A DNA stretch of 64,000 nucleotides from Oikopleura dioica (GCA_907165135.1 OU015566.1:13314157-13378156); one strand, 5' to 3'; shown: positions 36,690 through 50,262, counted from the stretch's first letter. The notes: generated from the letters alone by a model not told the origin. Numbers and translations: made by a program.

Positions 36690-37995
36690 TAACACATTTC
36701 TTACTCTTTTATTCAAGTGTCTTCTATTTCCTCAAAAACAAAAAAATCTGATCGATTTTTTGGCCATTTGTGAAAGTCTTCCATCAGCGCTGGTCTTCCA
36801 GCGCGCTCGCAATCGTGGGAAAATCCCCAGCCGCTCGAGAACGGAGAAAAATCTAGCGAGAATCGAAAAATATAAAATTGGTGTTTTTCATTTTCATTTT
36901 TTTGCTAGAGAAAGAGATAAAAGAATAAGAAGAGATGAAGATTAATAGACTTCAGGAGGAAGGGTAGAAATTAACGAAGAGAGACCCTTAGACATTTTTT
37001 ACGATTCGTTCTTTTTTTTTACTTAGGAATTGGGAATAGACGGTTCAACATTCAGATTGACGCGGAGACAATAGGTCAAAGGGCTCAGCTTTTGCGACAG
37101 TCGAGTAGTTAGTCACTTTTCGCAGAATCTGTAATTCGCGTTTTCCGAGAAGCCGATTCTGCGCGGCGGCACGTGATCAGACTGAGAAATCATTCAGCTG
37201 GAAAAAGTGGAACGTACCAAACGACCCGGCAGAGCTCGATTCAAAACCTCAATAAGAGAAAATATTCGCAGAATTACGAAATGAGCTTCTTGAAGATCTG
37301 CCCTTGCAAATTCTGTATTTGTATTTGAAATACAGTAGTTTGAATAGCTAACAGAATGTTGCTGGCAAAATACAGTTTTTAACGGAACTATTGATTTTCT
37401 TACACAGCGATCGCCCTTATTCTTCTGTAAGGGTATCTGAAATAGTCTTAAAATCGTGGTGGATACCCTTAAATTACAGTTCATGATGAAAGTGGCTCTC
37501 ATCTTAGAAAAATCAATGTCAGGCCATTTACTGTATTAAGGGTGTCCACGACGACTAAACAGCTCTTCCAGATACCCTTATTAGAAGAACAAGATTGCTC
37601 TAAGGGTATCAACGGTCCTAAAATCGCTGCTGAAAGTTCATATTACTTTCAAAACAGAAGCTTTTTGCACCCAAAATAATTGTGGTCTGGCCACAGTCTC
37701 CACTTCAAAGAGCGAAAGTTCAAACAGAAAAATATCAAATTTAACTCGTGCCCGAGTGACTCATCCTCGGTGAGACTCTGTTACGGAGGATTAGTATTTT
37801 TTTGTAGTACTCGTTGCGCGTAAATCGTAAAAGTGAATATTAGCGAGCCGTATTCCAATTGGCCGAACTTGACAAAGATCCAACTTTCGCGCTTTCCGCG
37901 AAAAAATGTCAAACCAGAAAACTCCTGTTTGAATGAAAAACAAGCAGTTATATTTTTTATTTGACAAAAGAGAAAGAGTTTCAGTGAAAACATCG
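36690..37995. other. Gene-free stretch after the PLAT gene
   Basis: A/T-rich, with several copies of a 'taagggta(t/c)c' type motif (37420-37610). No coding signal or RNA gene recognised. Confidence 0.5.
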
Positions 37996-37997
37996 AA

Positions 37998-39362
37998 AAA
38001 AGGAGAGAGGCGATTTTCTGGCAGTTAGACTTTCTGGCAGTTAGACTTTCTGGCAAAGGCGATTTTCTGGCACTGCCAGAAAATATAATATGCCAGAAAA
38101 TCTAATTTCCAGAAAATCGCCTCTTTTGATTTTGAATCTACAGTTAGTGATCCTGGAAGGTAAAAAGTACGACAGTACCACCAATTTTTTCTTACATGTT
38201 TTATAAAAATTCATTGACAAAAGCCATTTTTGACCCATTTATTCAAGATAATTGGCTGTAGCAAACATAAATCAGCTTCTTCCGGGAATTTTTGTGTTAA
38301 CCCGTTAACAGGGTGGTCGATTTTGCCTACGCTTTTGCCTGTCTGTGATTGAGTGAAATCATGGATCCGGGCATATGATTGGCTACTCATTTCCACGCGT
38401 GGCCGTGAGACAGCACCCACTGAGATAATGGCGCACGCTCATGCTTTTTAAAACTGAACTTTTTATAAAACTCTCCTGAAAATTCTTTCTCAGAAGGTGG
38501 TGGAATCGCTGTCATTTTCAATATTTTTCTATACGATTTTTCTTCCTTTTTCTTCTCCATTTTCTCAAAAAAATCAAAATCTAACTTTTCAGCTGCCTGT
38601 GAACCCGTTTGTCACTCCGAAAACAGCTAGAACGAACTGCGGATGCTACCCTCATTCTATTTTTAGCGCAGAAATTTCAATTCCCAATTCGTAGTCTTTT
38701 TTAGCGCCCTGAATAGTCGGCTTTTAGATCAAACGCTCGCGTCGAAAGGTGCAAACTCCTGCTGAAACTGCTCCGAAATGAAATTTGTGTGATAATCACC
38801 AGTTTTTCGAATTTATATAATGATTATTATTAAGAGTTTCTTGCAGAATTTCAAATAATATCCATCCTATAAAGGCGATTTCACCACCTAAGGAAGAATT
38901 TTCTGGAGAGCTTTATAACAAGTTCAGTTTCAAAAAGCATTAGCGTGCGCCATTATCTCAGTGGGTGCCCACTGTGACCAAGTACTCGAAATCAGATGCA
39001 AATAACACCTGGTGTTTAACACAAAAATTCCCGGAAGAAGCTGATTTATGTTTGCTACAGCCAATAATCTTGAATAAATGGGTCAAAAGTGGCTTTTGTC
39101 AATGAATTTTAAAAAAAACGTGTAAGAAAAAATTGGTGGTACTGTCGAAAACCCTCTCCGTTTTTTTACCTTCCAGGATCATTAACTGTAGATTCAAAAT
39201 CAAAAGAGGCGATTTTCTGGCAGTTAGACTTTCTGGCAGTTAGACTTTCTGGCAAAGGCGATTTTCTGGAAGTTAGATTTTCTGGCAGTGCCAGAAAATC
39301 GCCTTTGCCAGAAAGTCTAACTGCCAGAAAATCTAACTGCCAGAAAATCGCCTCTCTCCGAA
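37998..39362. mobile_element. Large foldback element, arms ~440 bp, spacer ~500 bp
   Basis: The left arm (about 37998-38439) and the right arm (about 38942-39362) are inverted copies of each other: both share tcccggaagaagctgattta / its complement, the sequence around the cattattcaagata motif, and end inward with ccactgagataatggcgcac. The outer tips are made of short repeats of gattttctggcagttagact that also pair within an arm. The spacer (38440-38941) has no recognisable gene. No transposase seen; the class is unknown (foldback-type). Confidence 0.8.
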
Positions 39363-41480
39363 AAAAGAGGGTAAATACGAGTTGATTAATCATCTATTTC
39401 TCAGTATCAACATTAACAATCTCGATTTTTCTCCAACAGTAGTCATTATGATACAACAAAACCCTTTTACCCTCTTACCCCTAACCCTAACCCCTTTAAT
39501 CATCTAAATAAGTCTTCAGAATAAGGGTGTCTCTATGTTAAATTTTGAGGAAAAGTCGATTATGATAGAAGGTGATTTTCAAGTTGAATTTTCAGCTAGA
39601 AGTAATAGGGTGATACCCTTATTTTTATTAAGGGTGTAGCGCGTTCTATCTAAAGCCCTAAATTAGGTCTACCTCCTTAGAAAAAGGTCATTTATTTCAA
39701 TGCATAGCTTACATAAGACTTTTTTTTCAGAGTTTTCCAGGGAAAAAGTAAAACATAAACAGCTGCTGATTTTGAATAGACCGCGAATTGCGTTTTCTAT
39801 TTTCCATTTTCGCGAATTTTTAGAGATTTCGCGGTTCTTCTAAAACTGCTTATTACGTAAGCATCTGAAAAACCGGCTCCGGGAATATTTCTTTCTTTTA
39901 TTTTTATATATTCAAGTTCGTTTCAAATTTCCCTTTGAAAAATGAGAAAATTGGAAGCTTCCGGAAGCCAACAGTTTTCAACCTTTTTCTAACAATTCTA
40001 GAGGACCCCTTTTTCGACCTCGAGAGTCACATGAGTTGTCCCAACCCTAAAATGTAAATTCATCGAAAAGAAATCGCCTGACTCATGAATTTATTAACTA
40101 CGGGATTAGCTCTCTCCTTTTTTTTTGACGAAAAATGAAGAGAAAAGGGAGAAAGATGTCGCCTTTCCTTTTTTAATTTTCACAGAAATTAAAAGAGAGA
40201 ATTCTTTGAACTGAAAATTTTGCTTTCAAGTTTAAACTTATGCGCTTTCATTAGAACTAGTAAGTAGTATCTGGCCCCTGTACTTTCGTATCTGGCAGTG
40301 GTGGTAAATAATTGATCTCCGAAAAGAAAAAAAAAATAAGTCGAGATCCAGTTCGATCCAGGCGCTCTTTTTTGCCTCGTGAGCAAGATAATTGCCTTTA
40401 CGAGCTCAGACACGAGAAGAATTAAAAATCTTTCTGTTTGAGCTTTTCAAAATTTTCCGAAGAAAATATTCTTTTATGAAGAAACAAGGAAAATCGGGCA
40501 AAATAAGCTAGATTTTATGCGCTAAAAATAGGTCAGGATTAACAATATAGGACTAAATGGTAGGAATAATCACTAAATATGATAATTAAAATGTAAAAAA
40601 TCGGCGAACAAAAATTGTTGAAAAAGTCGTAAATAATAGATCCAGAATTGCGAGTTGTGAGTTGAATCGATGGTTGAGAAGATAGGGCGCTCCCTCAAAT
40701 ATAAATATTCAAGTTATCCGGAGAAAAAGAACAAACCAAAAAATGCTTCTTTTCCCCATTTTTTCCCAAAATTTTTTTTCCCTAAAATCTAAAATTTCTT
40801 TGATTTTCTGCGGTAATATGTAAAATAGGCTATTTTCAGGAATCAAAAATTTATCTCTTTTTTCTTAAATTTTTTTCTTTTATAAATCATATATAATCTT
40901 GAGGAGGATTGAGCCTTAGCTTTTAGAGAATCCGACAAAACCCAAAAAAGGTGAAAAAGCCAGGAGTTGGGTGACAAAATCAAGGAAGAATTTGGGATGA
41001 GAAAAATCGATCGCCGAGAAAAAGAGAAAGAAATCGCCTTTTTTCATACTGGATAATAAGAGGAAAGAAAGAAGACTTCGATTTTTTAAAATTTAAATTC
41101 GCCGGAATTCGCGAAAAATACAACAATAGCCTCGCTTTTTGACAAATTGTTTCCAAAATGTTGATTTATTTTATGAGCCCATTAAAAATCGGCCGATTCT
41201 GATTTCCTTTTTTTATTTTCATTTTCTTCGAGTTGAGATATTTATTAATTTATCATCACAGGAAAAGAAATTTATTTTCTTTCAAAATGTTTAATTAAAA
41301 AGTGTTATTTTTTGAAGAGAAAAAACTACCATTGGAATAATCTTCTGATTAAAAATTTTGGAGCAAACATTAGCCGCATTTTGCGCGGCTTAAAGATACT
41401 CAAAGCCGCAAGCGGCTTCTCGCCATAAATTTTAGAAAAAAAATGCAAAACCAGTACTTCTTAATATTGTTATCAGAGGT
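39363..41480. other. Gene-free A/T-rich stretch
   Basis: Long T- and A-runs, scattered 'ccctaaccctaacccc' (39475-39495, an interstitial telomere-like repeat of about three units) and no family-like reading frame. Confidence 0.5.
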
Positions 41481-41579
41481 GGGAATTTATATTTGAGCAG
41501 TGCGGTGAGCGTGCTCTAGATTTGGCGATTTTTTGGTGTTTTGGTGGCGCAAAAGAGCTGCTTGGAAAAGGGAGCAGTG

Positions 41580-41710
41580 GCGGTGGTGCTCTGTGTCCAA
41601 CCTGACTGGTTCTGGATTGATTGGGCGGGCGGGGAAGGACCAATGAGCGGCGCGTACCGACTCCGCCAAGGTGGTTCGGTCCAAGAGACACCCTCCGCCA
41701 CCAGAATCCA
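41580..41710 (+). promoter_or_regulatory. CCAAT/GC-box island, candidate promoter of the AFF gene
   Basis: In an A/T-rich surround, this GC-rich patch has a GC box (gggcgggcgggg, 41622-41633) and two CCAAT boxes in opposite orientation (gattggg just before it; ccaatgagcgg at 41640). Open frames on the minus strand here are a by-product of base composition. The nearest plus-strand gene is the AFF homologue at 43564; an untranslated first exon would be needed to bridge the distance. Confidence 0.35.
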
Positions 41711-43563
41711 TTATCCTTATAGTTCAGAATACAACATTTCAGCTTTTAAAAAGAACCAGCTCTTGTTACTCAAACTCAATAGAGATCAGAGCAGCTGAAA
41801 CGCCCACGCACATGTTCCCTACCGGTCGTTCCTGGTCATTTTATTAAAAAAGAATAACTTATTCTTAAGTCTTTTAATCAAAATAATAAGGGGAGTTCAA
41901 CGTTAATAAGAATAACGACGTAAAATCGATGTTCGAATTCAGATTTCTTCCTTGATTTTTAGGAGCAAATTGTTCAAAATAATTACGCCTTAAAATGTTT
42001 TACAATAAACAAATTTCACTTCAACTCATCAAGGGCCTCCCTTGTTAGAGGTGTCCTTGGGTTCTGAGAAGAGATTTTCATCTACAAAATAAAATCCTTG
42101 AAAATGGCGTTTTCGAAAGACAAATACGACCTCCGTCTGAACTGGTTCATCTTGCCCCGCCGCGGGAAAATTATTTAACTAAACCACAAGTCAAAATTTG
42201 CCAAATTTTCCATCCTCAAGTCGTTATATTTTCACAAAGAGAAAATGTCTTCATTCAAAAATCTTTCTAAATTTGAAAAATCAGAAAAAAAAAGAAGCCA
42301 TTTTTTAATTATAAAAACGTATTTTTGTAATGAAAAAACACCCATTTTTTATTACGAAAACAGATCAGACAGAGCGAAAAAATACTCCTGGAAAAGAAGA
42401 CTTGTAAAAAAAAGAAGTGTGCTGGTATTTATCAGCTTGTCTAAACATTATCCGCGCTTATTTTGATTACCCACGCCAGCCCAACTTTTTAAACCAAAGA
42501 GACACTTTTTTTTCGAAGATTTTGATCTTTCAACCAGCCTTAGATTGTGGCCCAAAGGCCTTTCAATTGATTTTTCCTAGAATCTTAAGGGAGTCACTAT
42601 AGAAACAGTCATTTTTACTTTTTATATTTCCAGATCAAACTTTTTCTTTTCCCTTTTGCATTTATTGTCCATTCAGCTCATATAAAAAACTTGAAAATCT
42701 AACGTTTCGTTTCATTTCAGATTGTCGTTTTCGGCCGTTCTGGGAGCCGTGAGTGCGTTGTTCTGGGATTCAATCCCCGCGCGCGGATGACTTCCAGACA
42801 CCGTCCCCGCCAACGTCCCCAAGGCGTCCCAGCTGATGAAGAACCCCAAAGGAACCGCGCGAAATTAATTGATATTAATAGATATTTTGGCTAAGGATAA
42901 AAACTGAAAAAATAGACAAACAAAATTTGACTCTTTTTTGAAAATGGAGTCAGCGGTGGGATTATTTTTAATCTCCCCAGAACCTAACTCGCCAACGAAA
43001 GAAAAAAGAACTACGAACACGTGACACGAATATTACACGAATCGTAGGATAAGGATGGGAGAGCCTTAGGTTAGTGTTAGCTCTTAAAGGTATTGGAAAA
43101 CTCCGAGAATTGCTATCTGATTGAGGCCCCTTAATATATCGTGTCTTGAGGGTATATAGGGCGATCTTAACAAACTGTAATCGCCCTATACTCCCTTAGG
43201 ACATCGCATGGTGTTATGGGGACTCGCGAGATAAAAATTATTTGAGATTTGAAAGAGCTCTAAAAGTTTAACCTAGATTAAGGCTCCCTCATCATTATTC
43301 CCCGTAATTAGCAATTGATAGAATGACCAGTTAATTCTAGCAATTACTGGATGGGTGCGCCTTAATCTCGCCCCCAGGCGCGTGGCCGAAATGTGTATTT
43401 GTCTAGCGAATGTCGAAATTTAAACCAATCAAGTGTCGCGCGTCGCCTCGGGCGTGTGAGAAAGAAATAACGAAACGCGATAATCTTATATTAGTGTTTT
43501 CTAGAAGGACTTTTGAGTATTAAAAATACTTTTGTTTGTTTTTTAGTTATTTTTTTGAATGTG

Positions 43564-46500
43564 ATGAGTGATGAGCGCGGGGAAAGGCGACTGCCGGATT
43601 TCCGAGTTGGGAAGTTTGATTCTTCCTCTGAACCGAATGAAATTCACGATCTTCTTCTCGACAGCGTCGGCGACTGGGATTCCTTCTCAAAGACTGTTCC
43701 CAGCATTCACAATCAAGAATTTCGTCCCAACTCCTCCTCTCTTCTAGGTACACTCCCTTCTCCAGTTGATAAGGGCCCCCTAATCAAAAGAGACCCCCCT
43801 AACGTGAGGCTAACAGATGTTTTTCAGGCGTTGTAAGAATGGACTCAGTCCCTTCCCACCGCTCTTCCGATAGAGCTTCTAACAGAAAACCTAACGACAG
43901 GAAATATAGGCAAAATCCAACAAGGAACGGACTCCGAAAAAAGCCACCATATTTCCGAATTCTATAAAAGGAAGATCTTGCTTTTTGAGTTCGACTGAAA
44001 GTTCATCAAGTTCACCACATTCTTCTTCGTCTGGAGTAGCCAGCTGTGCCAGTGTGGAGCAGCTCTTTCGCCAAATGAAATTACCGGATCTTTCTATGTC
44101 GCCGTTTCGCGAGCCGCGAAAACCGCCATCGCGAAGCATTACTCATCACCCCTCGAAACACGCCGCAGGCCAGGCCAGCCTAATAAAGGAACGGTGCCCA
44201 ATTGAAAATTTCGACAATGACGAAAATTTTCAATTTTTCGCGAGCTAATCCAAAAATCTTTCATTCTTCAAAGAAATAGAGAATGAAGGAACGGTGAAAA
44301 CTTTGAAAAACCCTTGATTTTTATTCATAAACTTTTGTTCTCTGAAAATCCTCTTCGATAAACGCCGTTTTCGTTAATTTACTGATAAAAGCTTATCAGC
44401 GCCTTCGTCCGGCTGAACGAGCTCACCGGCAAGTTTGACTTTAACATTTTCCACGAGGAATTCTATTTAGGTCAATTTATGGTTGTACCCAGCGGGACCT
44501 TCACTAGATTTTCTTGAGAGACCAAGTGCTTCCCTTGATCTAAGAGCTCCCTATTTACTGCTACGAAAATCGACGGGAAATCCTTCAAATTTGCAATTAT
44601 GAAAAGACTGACTTGTTTGGGTTATTTACAAACAAGAATGTCCCCGCTAGATAATCATCTTTTTTCCGCCATTTTGGAATTGGCCCTTGGGCAAATTTCA
44701 TCGGCTTTGATCCATGAAAAATCGTTGGGAAGAAATTAAGGATGGTGACTTTTTCAGTTCAACTGAGAAAAGCGCGGTATATTTTGGAAACTATTCTTTT
44801 CGAAATTCCTTTTTTACGATTGATTTAGCACCATGTGTAACGCTCTCTGCGCGCGGAGAAATGCGCTCCCCCTTTTTCCAAAATAGACAATTAGAGAAAA
44901 TAACCAAAGGATTTTGCGATGCCGAAATTCTGGAACTTGAACTCCAGTTTCGAAATTGTGCACCTCGGAAAGAAGCCCAAGCCAGAGACGATCATTGCCT
45001 CGCCAGATGCGATGATCGCTGAGCCTGTGAGACCAAGAACGGACTCGAGAAACAACGACGGAAGATCCAAAAGGCCCCAGAAGATTGTAGTCCATCAAAA
45101 AGCTGAAGTCCGCCCAGTTCCCAAGGTACAACCCTTTTTTTCCTTCTAGACCTTTTTTCGTATCCTGTCCGTCATGGCATTGTTTCTTTCTAGATGAAAT
45201 TAAAATTTTTTTTTTCATTTCAATAATTATTTGAAAACCACACCCTCTGTTGTCTGACTTATTTCTCAGAGATGTTTTTATTTGAAACAACGGTAAATTG
45301 GCTAAGTGACTACATCCTTATTTTCAAAGAAATGTTGCGAAACTCTGGGCAAATTGGTAGAACTTCTTGGTTCTTCTCCTTTTTTTATTCATGGAATTAT
45401 CATTTTTGCTTCCTTAAAAACTTGTTTAGGAGACTCCTTCTTGGGTGAAAATCGGATACAAACGCCTCAGCACTCTAAAAAGCTCTGGTCGCAATGCATC
45501 GAACCCGCTTACGATGCCCGATTCCTTGAAGAGGAAGATCAAGAGCTACGCAAAAGCCGAGGGCGGAAAACGACCAAAGATTGAGAAGAAAGCAGCGAAG
45601 ACAAAGCCTTCGACAAAATCGGTTGAATCGAAGATTGAACCAGAGACGCCGCCTAGACAGAATAGAGCACAAGTGGCGCAGCCCGCGGCCAAACCAGGCA
45701 ACGGTTCAGCTTTTTAAGCTTGTTTTCTTTCTCCGGACAGAATGAACTTTTGACGAAAATGCCAAACGCGAAAAAAGTAAACGCGGCCAACTCAAAGGCA
45801 AATTTATTTACTCCGTTTTCGTCTTTCATGACTGCTTATTCATTTCTATAGAGGGTCGTTTCTATTGAAAAAACCTATCTAGACCAAATTTCGAACCGTC
45901 TTTCCAGAGCCCCCGAAAGCTCCGATTCCCGCTCCGAATGTCATCTGTCCAGCAGACTCTACATCTACGTCGAGTTCATCTCTTCTTCCTTCCAAAAATT
46001 ACATCCAAGAAGCCGAAAGGATCAAGGAGCAGGCTATCGAGTACATGAACAATGGCGACGCCATTCTCGGCTACCTTGCTTTCACCGACGCAGCTGCTAA
46101 GTTCCTAATAGGCAGGGGTACACCCTTAACTTTGACATTTGCGCAATCGTTAATTGCAAAATTGCAATCGGAAGCGTCGCTGAAATGATCGGAAAATTCA
46201 AATTTTGGGGTAAAAGCATAATGGCCCGACCAACATCCGCAAGAGGGCGCGCGGAAAAGAGGTGGAAGAGCGGGAAAGAGGTTGAAGAGCGCTCTGAGCA
46301 TGGCGCCGGAGGAGAGTGCGCAGAGGAGCGCAGAGGGAGAACCTCCATGAATTACTCAGCGGGTGGGCAAGGAAGGAAGGGAGCGGGAAGCCGCCTAATC
46401 CTAGCGTGAAGTGTGTCAATCTCTGTTCAAACACCGCCATCATTTCTGATTGCGTAGTACCCCCCGTAGTAGCCAAATTTCGCTAGACTGATTTTTCGCG

Positions 46501-48742
46501 CACATTTTTATGAAGCTATTTATAAACTAGAAAAACTTTTCTAGAGTGAAATTTTGCGCTGAATCTAAATAAAGAGTCAAAAACACTTACTTTTGATGAT
46601 AACATTTATTTTCAAGATATTTTTGCACAGATAAAGTAGGGAAACAGTGAAAAATTAGTGGGAAATAACAGGAAAAGAAAAGGAGGAGAAAGTGCGATGT
46701 TTTTTGTAAGGCTTGGACGGATCTGGAGGAGAAAGAATGTCTCCAATCTTGAGTGCGATCTCAAGACAGTTCGACTTTACGAAGTCGAGGCCAAAGAGAG
46801 AGAGCTCGTAGTTGAATGCCTGGAGATTGACATGTTTTTCAACACATCGCTTTCCTCGGGCATTAAACTCGCCATTTCTGAGTGCAAGGCGATTATCTTC
46901 CTTGAACTCATAAATGACCTTGCAGGTCTTAGCAACAGTGTTTTTGCCCAGACCTGAAAGCTCGCCGATGGTGTGATGATAGCTCTCAATGGCATTATTG
47001 GTGAAAGTTGTCTCATATCTCGACAACTGACCATGAAGACTCCAGCCCGAAAAACTAGCTTTCTCAAGATAGTTTTTCACAAAATATTCTCGAAAGAATT
47101 TCTTGATTTTGGGCTGAAATCGCTTGGGGTATCCGGGAATTTTCTGAGCGTGGAATTGGTCAATCGCCTCTCTGACCAAATCCGGCTGCAGAAAAACCAA
47201 GCCTTTCAAAAAAATCATAAGCTGTGGCAGTTATAACTTTATAAGAGGTTTCTTTCATGATGTCCGGGTGCTCGTGGTTGATCGTGTAGTACGGCCTTAG
47301 CTTCGGGTTCTTCACTCCTTGCGTCACAAACTTGCAGTTGAGCATCTTCTTTGGATCAAGGACTTGAAGTTTAACTCTTCCTTTACATCTAGTGCCCTTG
47401 TTTCTTGAATGATTGCACTCGAGAATGCAGCCCTCGGAGTTCGCTTGCCTTATTCGCATCCGGAACCTTTGGTATTTTCCATCAATCTTCTCTCCGTACT
47501 GCAGATAGAAAGCGTAGCTTTCTGGTTTTGCTCCTGGGCCGATGTGAAAAATGATAGGTTTATCTTTGGTTCCCGCATCTTCAGGTATACGATCAACTTT
47601 GTCTTTTAATTCCGTAAAATCCATGTTCTGTGTGCGAAGAGCTTTCTTCTGATATATATACGTCCCATAGAAACAACGCCATCACTCTTACTCGCCTCTA
47701 GAATTGATACAAAAGTTGATACTAGCATGGGTAGAACAAAAATATCCCGTCCGCCCCCGCTGCGCTCACTCCCAGGTGTTACGCTCGCTTAGCGTATTTA
47801 GGGTTTATCGCCAACTCATCAGTTCTCCCTGGACTCGCCAAGTTCGGAGGATTCAGAGTCCTCCGCGCACCTGTCGCCCTCATGCGGGAGTAGGTCGGGC
47901 CATTGTGCTCGACATCCCAAATTTTGACGTTTCGAATTGCCAATTTGTGGTAGACCCCGCTTTCTAGCGCTACACATTCTCTTCGACGAATATGAAGAGC
48001 ACAAGAAACGAAATAAGGGTAGAACCGACGAAAAACACAGAAGCATTCTTCACTACACAAATGCGGCGCTAGAAATGTGCTACAAAATAAGAGATAACAA
48101 GTGAGTTTCTCTTTTCCAACTCATTACTCTAACCTGCATTTTCAGCGCTTTCACAAATCTTGGAGCGTCAAAATCTACCTTCGAGAAGCTGTCCGCTTTG
48201 GGCTACAAGTGCGAAGCCAGATTGAGCCTGCTCTACTACAAAATGAACCAGGGCCAACACGACTACATGCGCCTCCACAAGGATCTGACCGACGTCCTCC
48301 AACAAAAGGTACCCCCGTCGGTAGAATCAAACAAAAATTGATCATCCTCATCAGTCGGCACGGTTCACCCCAACAAGTCCGGTCCGCTCCGAATTGAGGG
48401 AGCACACTCTTTCGGAGAAAGAATTCCGAAGCTTGAAAACGTATCTATCTGGCAACCAGTGGCTCCTGAAGGCGCACGAAAAGTGGGACAGAGGAACAAA
48501 TCTAGCAACAAAGGTAAACAACGCATCCCTTTTCCCACTGTTGGAAGAAAGAAGGCTTTGGTATTCATCGTTGATTTCAGAACCCAGGTTTCTTCGACGT
48601 AATAGGGCGCCTCACGGAGATCCGGCACCTGCACTTGATGTGCTCGCTTAAGGACCTCTCGACGTTTCAGAGCGCCGCTGTTAAGGAGCTCCGACACAGG
48701 GAGCTACATTTGGGAACAAGCGATGCCAGTCCGCTCAGCTGA
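43564..48742 (+). CDS. AF4/FMR2 (AFF/lilliputian) homologue, super-elongation-complex scaffold
   Basis: AFF proteins are nuclear scaffolds that recruit P-TEFb and ELL for transcription elongation. The C-terminal homology domain is clear: exons 45908-46111, 47968-48100, 48146-48308, 48355-48513 and 48581-48742 join in phase to give NYIQEAERIKEQA..., LALHILFDEYEE-type helices, a CEARLSLLYYKMN repeat helix, and HEKWDRGTNLATKNPGFFDV near the end, matching the AFF 'YEHWDMA...NKEFFGDL' pattern. Upstream exons are less certain: 43564-43747 (MSDERGERRLPDF...), a Ser-rich piece around 43930-44250, 44919-45124, and 45431-45694 with a PSWVKIGYKRLSTL motif and Lys-rich nuclear-localisation sequence. The intron between 46111 and 47968 is a MULE relic. 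Confidence 0.8.
46112..47960. mobile_element. MULE-type DNA transposon relic, ~1.85 kb, acting as an AFF intron
   Basis: The ends are long imperfect inverted repeats: the left tip GCAGGGGTACACCC matches the right tip read in reverse, and 90-130 bp inside both share aattttggg...aatggcccgacc...ccgca.gagggcg. It contains a broken transposase on the minus strand (see the pseudogene entry). Flanks ttcctaata and tttctagcg agree only partly, so the 9-bp duplication expected for MULEs is degraded. The element fills the intron between codons of the AFF C-terminal domain. Confidence 0.75.
46655..47624 (-). pseudogene. FLYWCH/MULE transposase remnant, internally deleted and out of frame
   Basis: Two minus-strand reading frames. 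47624-47160 encodes an N-terminal FLYWCH-type zinc-binding region (CNHSRNKGTRCKGR ... INHEHPD). 47218-46655 in another frame encodes the end of a MULE transposase: FxxYFVKNYLEKASFSGW, then TNNAIESYHHTI, a hallmark of that family. The catalytic core between them is missing and the frames do not join, with a T-run at the break (about 47207). So the copy cannot make a working transposase. The host gene reads in the opposite direction. Confidence 0.75.
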
Positions 48743-48759
48743 CCGCCCTCGACAATTTA

Positions 48760-50255
48760 TTTATGAAAAAGGAAAGCGCTCCAAATTTCATTGAGAAATT
48801 AAGGATCTACACATCGATATATTATTGAACCAAGTTTTGAGCGTTATTTTAGCGACCTTTCGCTTAAGGGTGTCCACCGTGTTTGTATTTTCGCCCGTGA
48901 CTACTTTTGGCTGCACTAGTTTCATTTTTATTCTCTTCCTTGATTTTCTTTTGCGAAGGGAAGGTCCCTTAGGGCGACACAATTCATTTCTATCCTCTTT
49001 CTTCAACAACACAAGAACAGTTAAGGGTCTCCCTTGGCATTTACATCCTTTGGCAGTTCTTTTCTCTTTCACCCTTTCCCCAGATCGCCCTTTACTTATT
49101 GACTCGAAACTTTATCACTTCGTTACCGTTTATTTAAATTTACTCTTTCGGGTCTTTGATTTAAGGCGCTACCTCGCGATAAATCAAACTTTTCCGCTTT
49201 ATTCAACCCGCTTTTTTCATCGTTCAAAGTCAAGAAAAATAATCAAAGTCTCGAAGTTTGAATATCGCGCGGTAGACCCTTAATCAGTAAGTAAATTATT
49301 TAATACTGACTTACATTTTACCCGGTTTCAAAACTCACTCGCCCGGGGCACTTTCTAAAAGAGAATTTTGCCCTAAGGGTACATACGGCAAAATTCCTTT
49401 TCATCTTCTATAAAAAATCTTTCTTCGAGACATGTGACGCTTAGCCTCGGGCGAGAGCTTATTGTACCCAAAAATCAACACCAGACAGGCTGGCCTGTAA
49501 ATAATTCTTTCACTTGCTCTGTGCCCAAAATTATATAAAAAAAGTTTTTTGTGAAACACAATTTTTTCTTCGGGTTTAGTCACGAATTTTAACCAAAAAT
49601 GGCGAATGTTTAAAAAAAGTATTTAGCAGCAATATTATAAGTTTGAAAATATACTATAATATTGCTCTGTAAATAGACACAATTATTATTATTATGATAC
49701 TATGATAAATAAAAGAAAAAACACGCCGAATGCCGAAATCACCCACCGGGCTTCAAAAAAAATTTCCGAAAAAAGGCGAAATATCTCGAGCCGCGAAATA
49801 TATTTTCAAAAAAATAAAATTTAAAAAAATATAGCCGAATCACCATTACATAAAACTGTAAATTTAACCTTTTTCTTCTCCTACTGCAGTTTACTGTACT
49901 TGAGATAACTACAGAGTCAAGATCTCTCTTCTGGTTTCGAGTCGAAGCTGTTTCTCTTTTTCGAAATTCTATTTTGTGGAATTCTCACCTGGTGCCCTAA
50001 TTCAAACATAAATAAATTATTTCTACAGTTCAATTTTCTTTCTCTATTTCTTCCATCAGTTGTTTTCAAGCAGGAAAAGTCTTCCACGATAACTTTCGAT
50101 GATTCCCTTGTTTCTTATTGGTTGAGAGAGTAAGAGCAGTTTTGGCTTCTGTAATTTCTTTCAGAATATATGCAATAAACTTAGCATGCAGGCTAAACTT
50201 TTAAATCAGAGTTATTTTTATTCAGAATCCATTGTAATAATGTTGGTCATTTTAG
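48760..50255. other. Intergenic stretch between AFF and TSR3
   Basis: A/T-rich with an ORF on each strand near 48790-49280 that shows no domain and poor codon character; a tatt/aata palindrome lies at 49630-49720. Nothing supported. Confidence 0.5.
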
Positions 50256-50262
50256 ACTGAGA

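Noticed and set aside
41473-41711. Overlapping minus-strand open frames of 61-74 codons
   Set aside because: All three frames are open at once over a GC-rich CCAAT/GC-box patch; base composition explains them better than a gene.
46071-46476. Arg/Ala/Pro-rich minus-strand open frames
   Set aside because: Overlapping frames in three registers over the left inverted repeat of the MULE; no family similarity.
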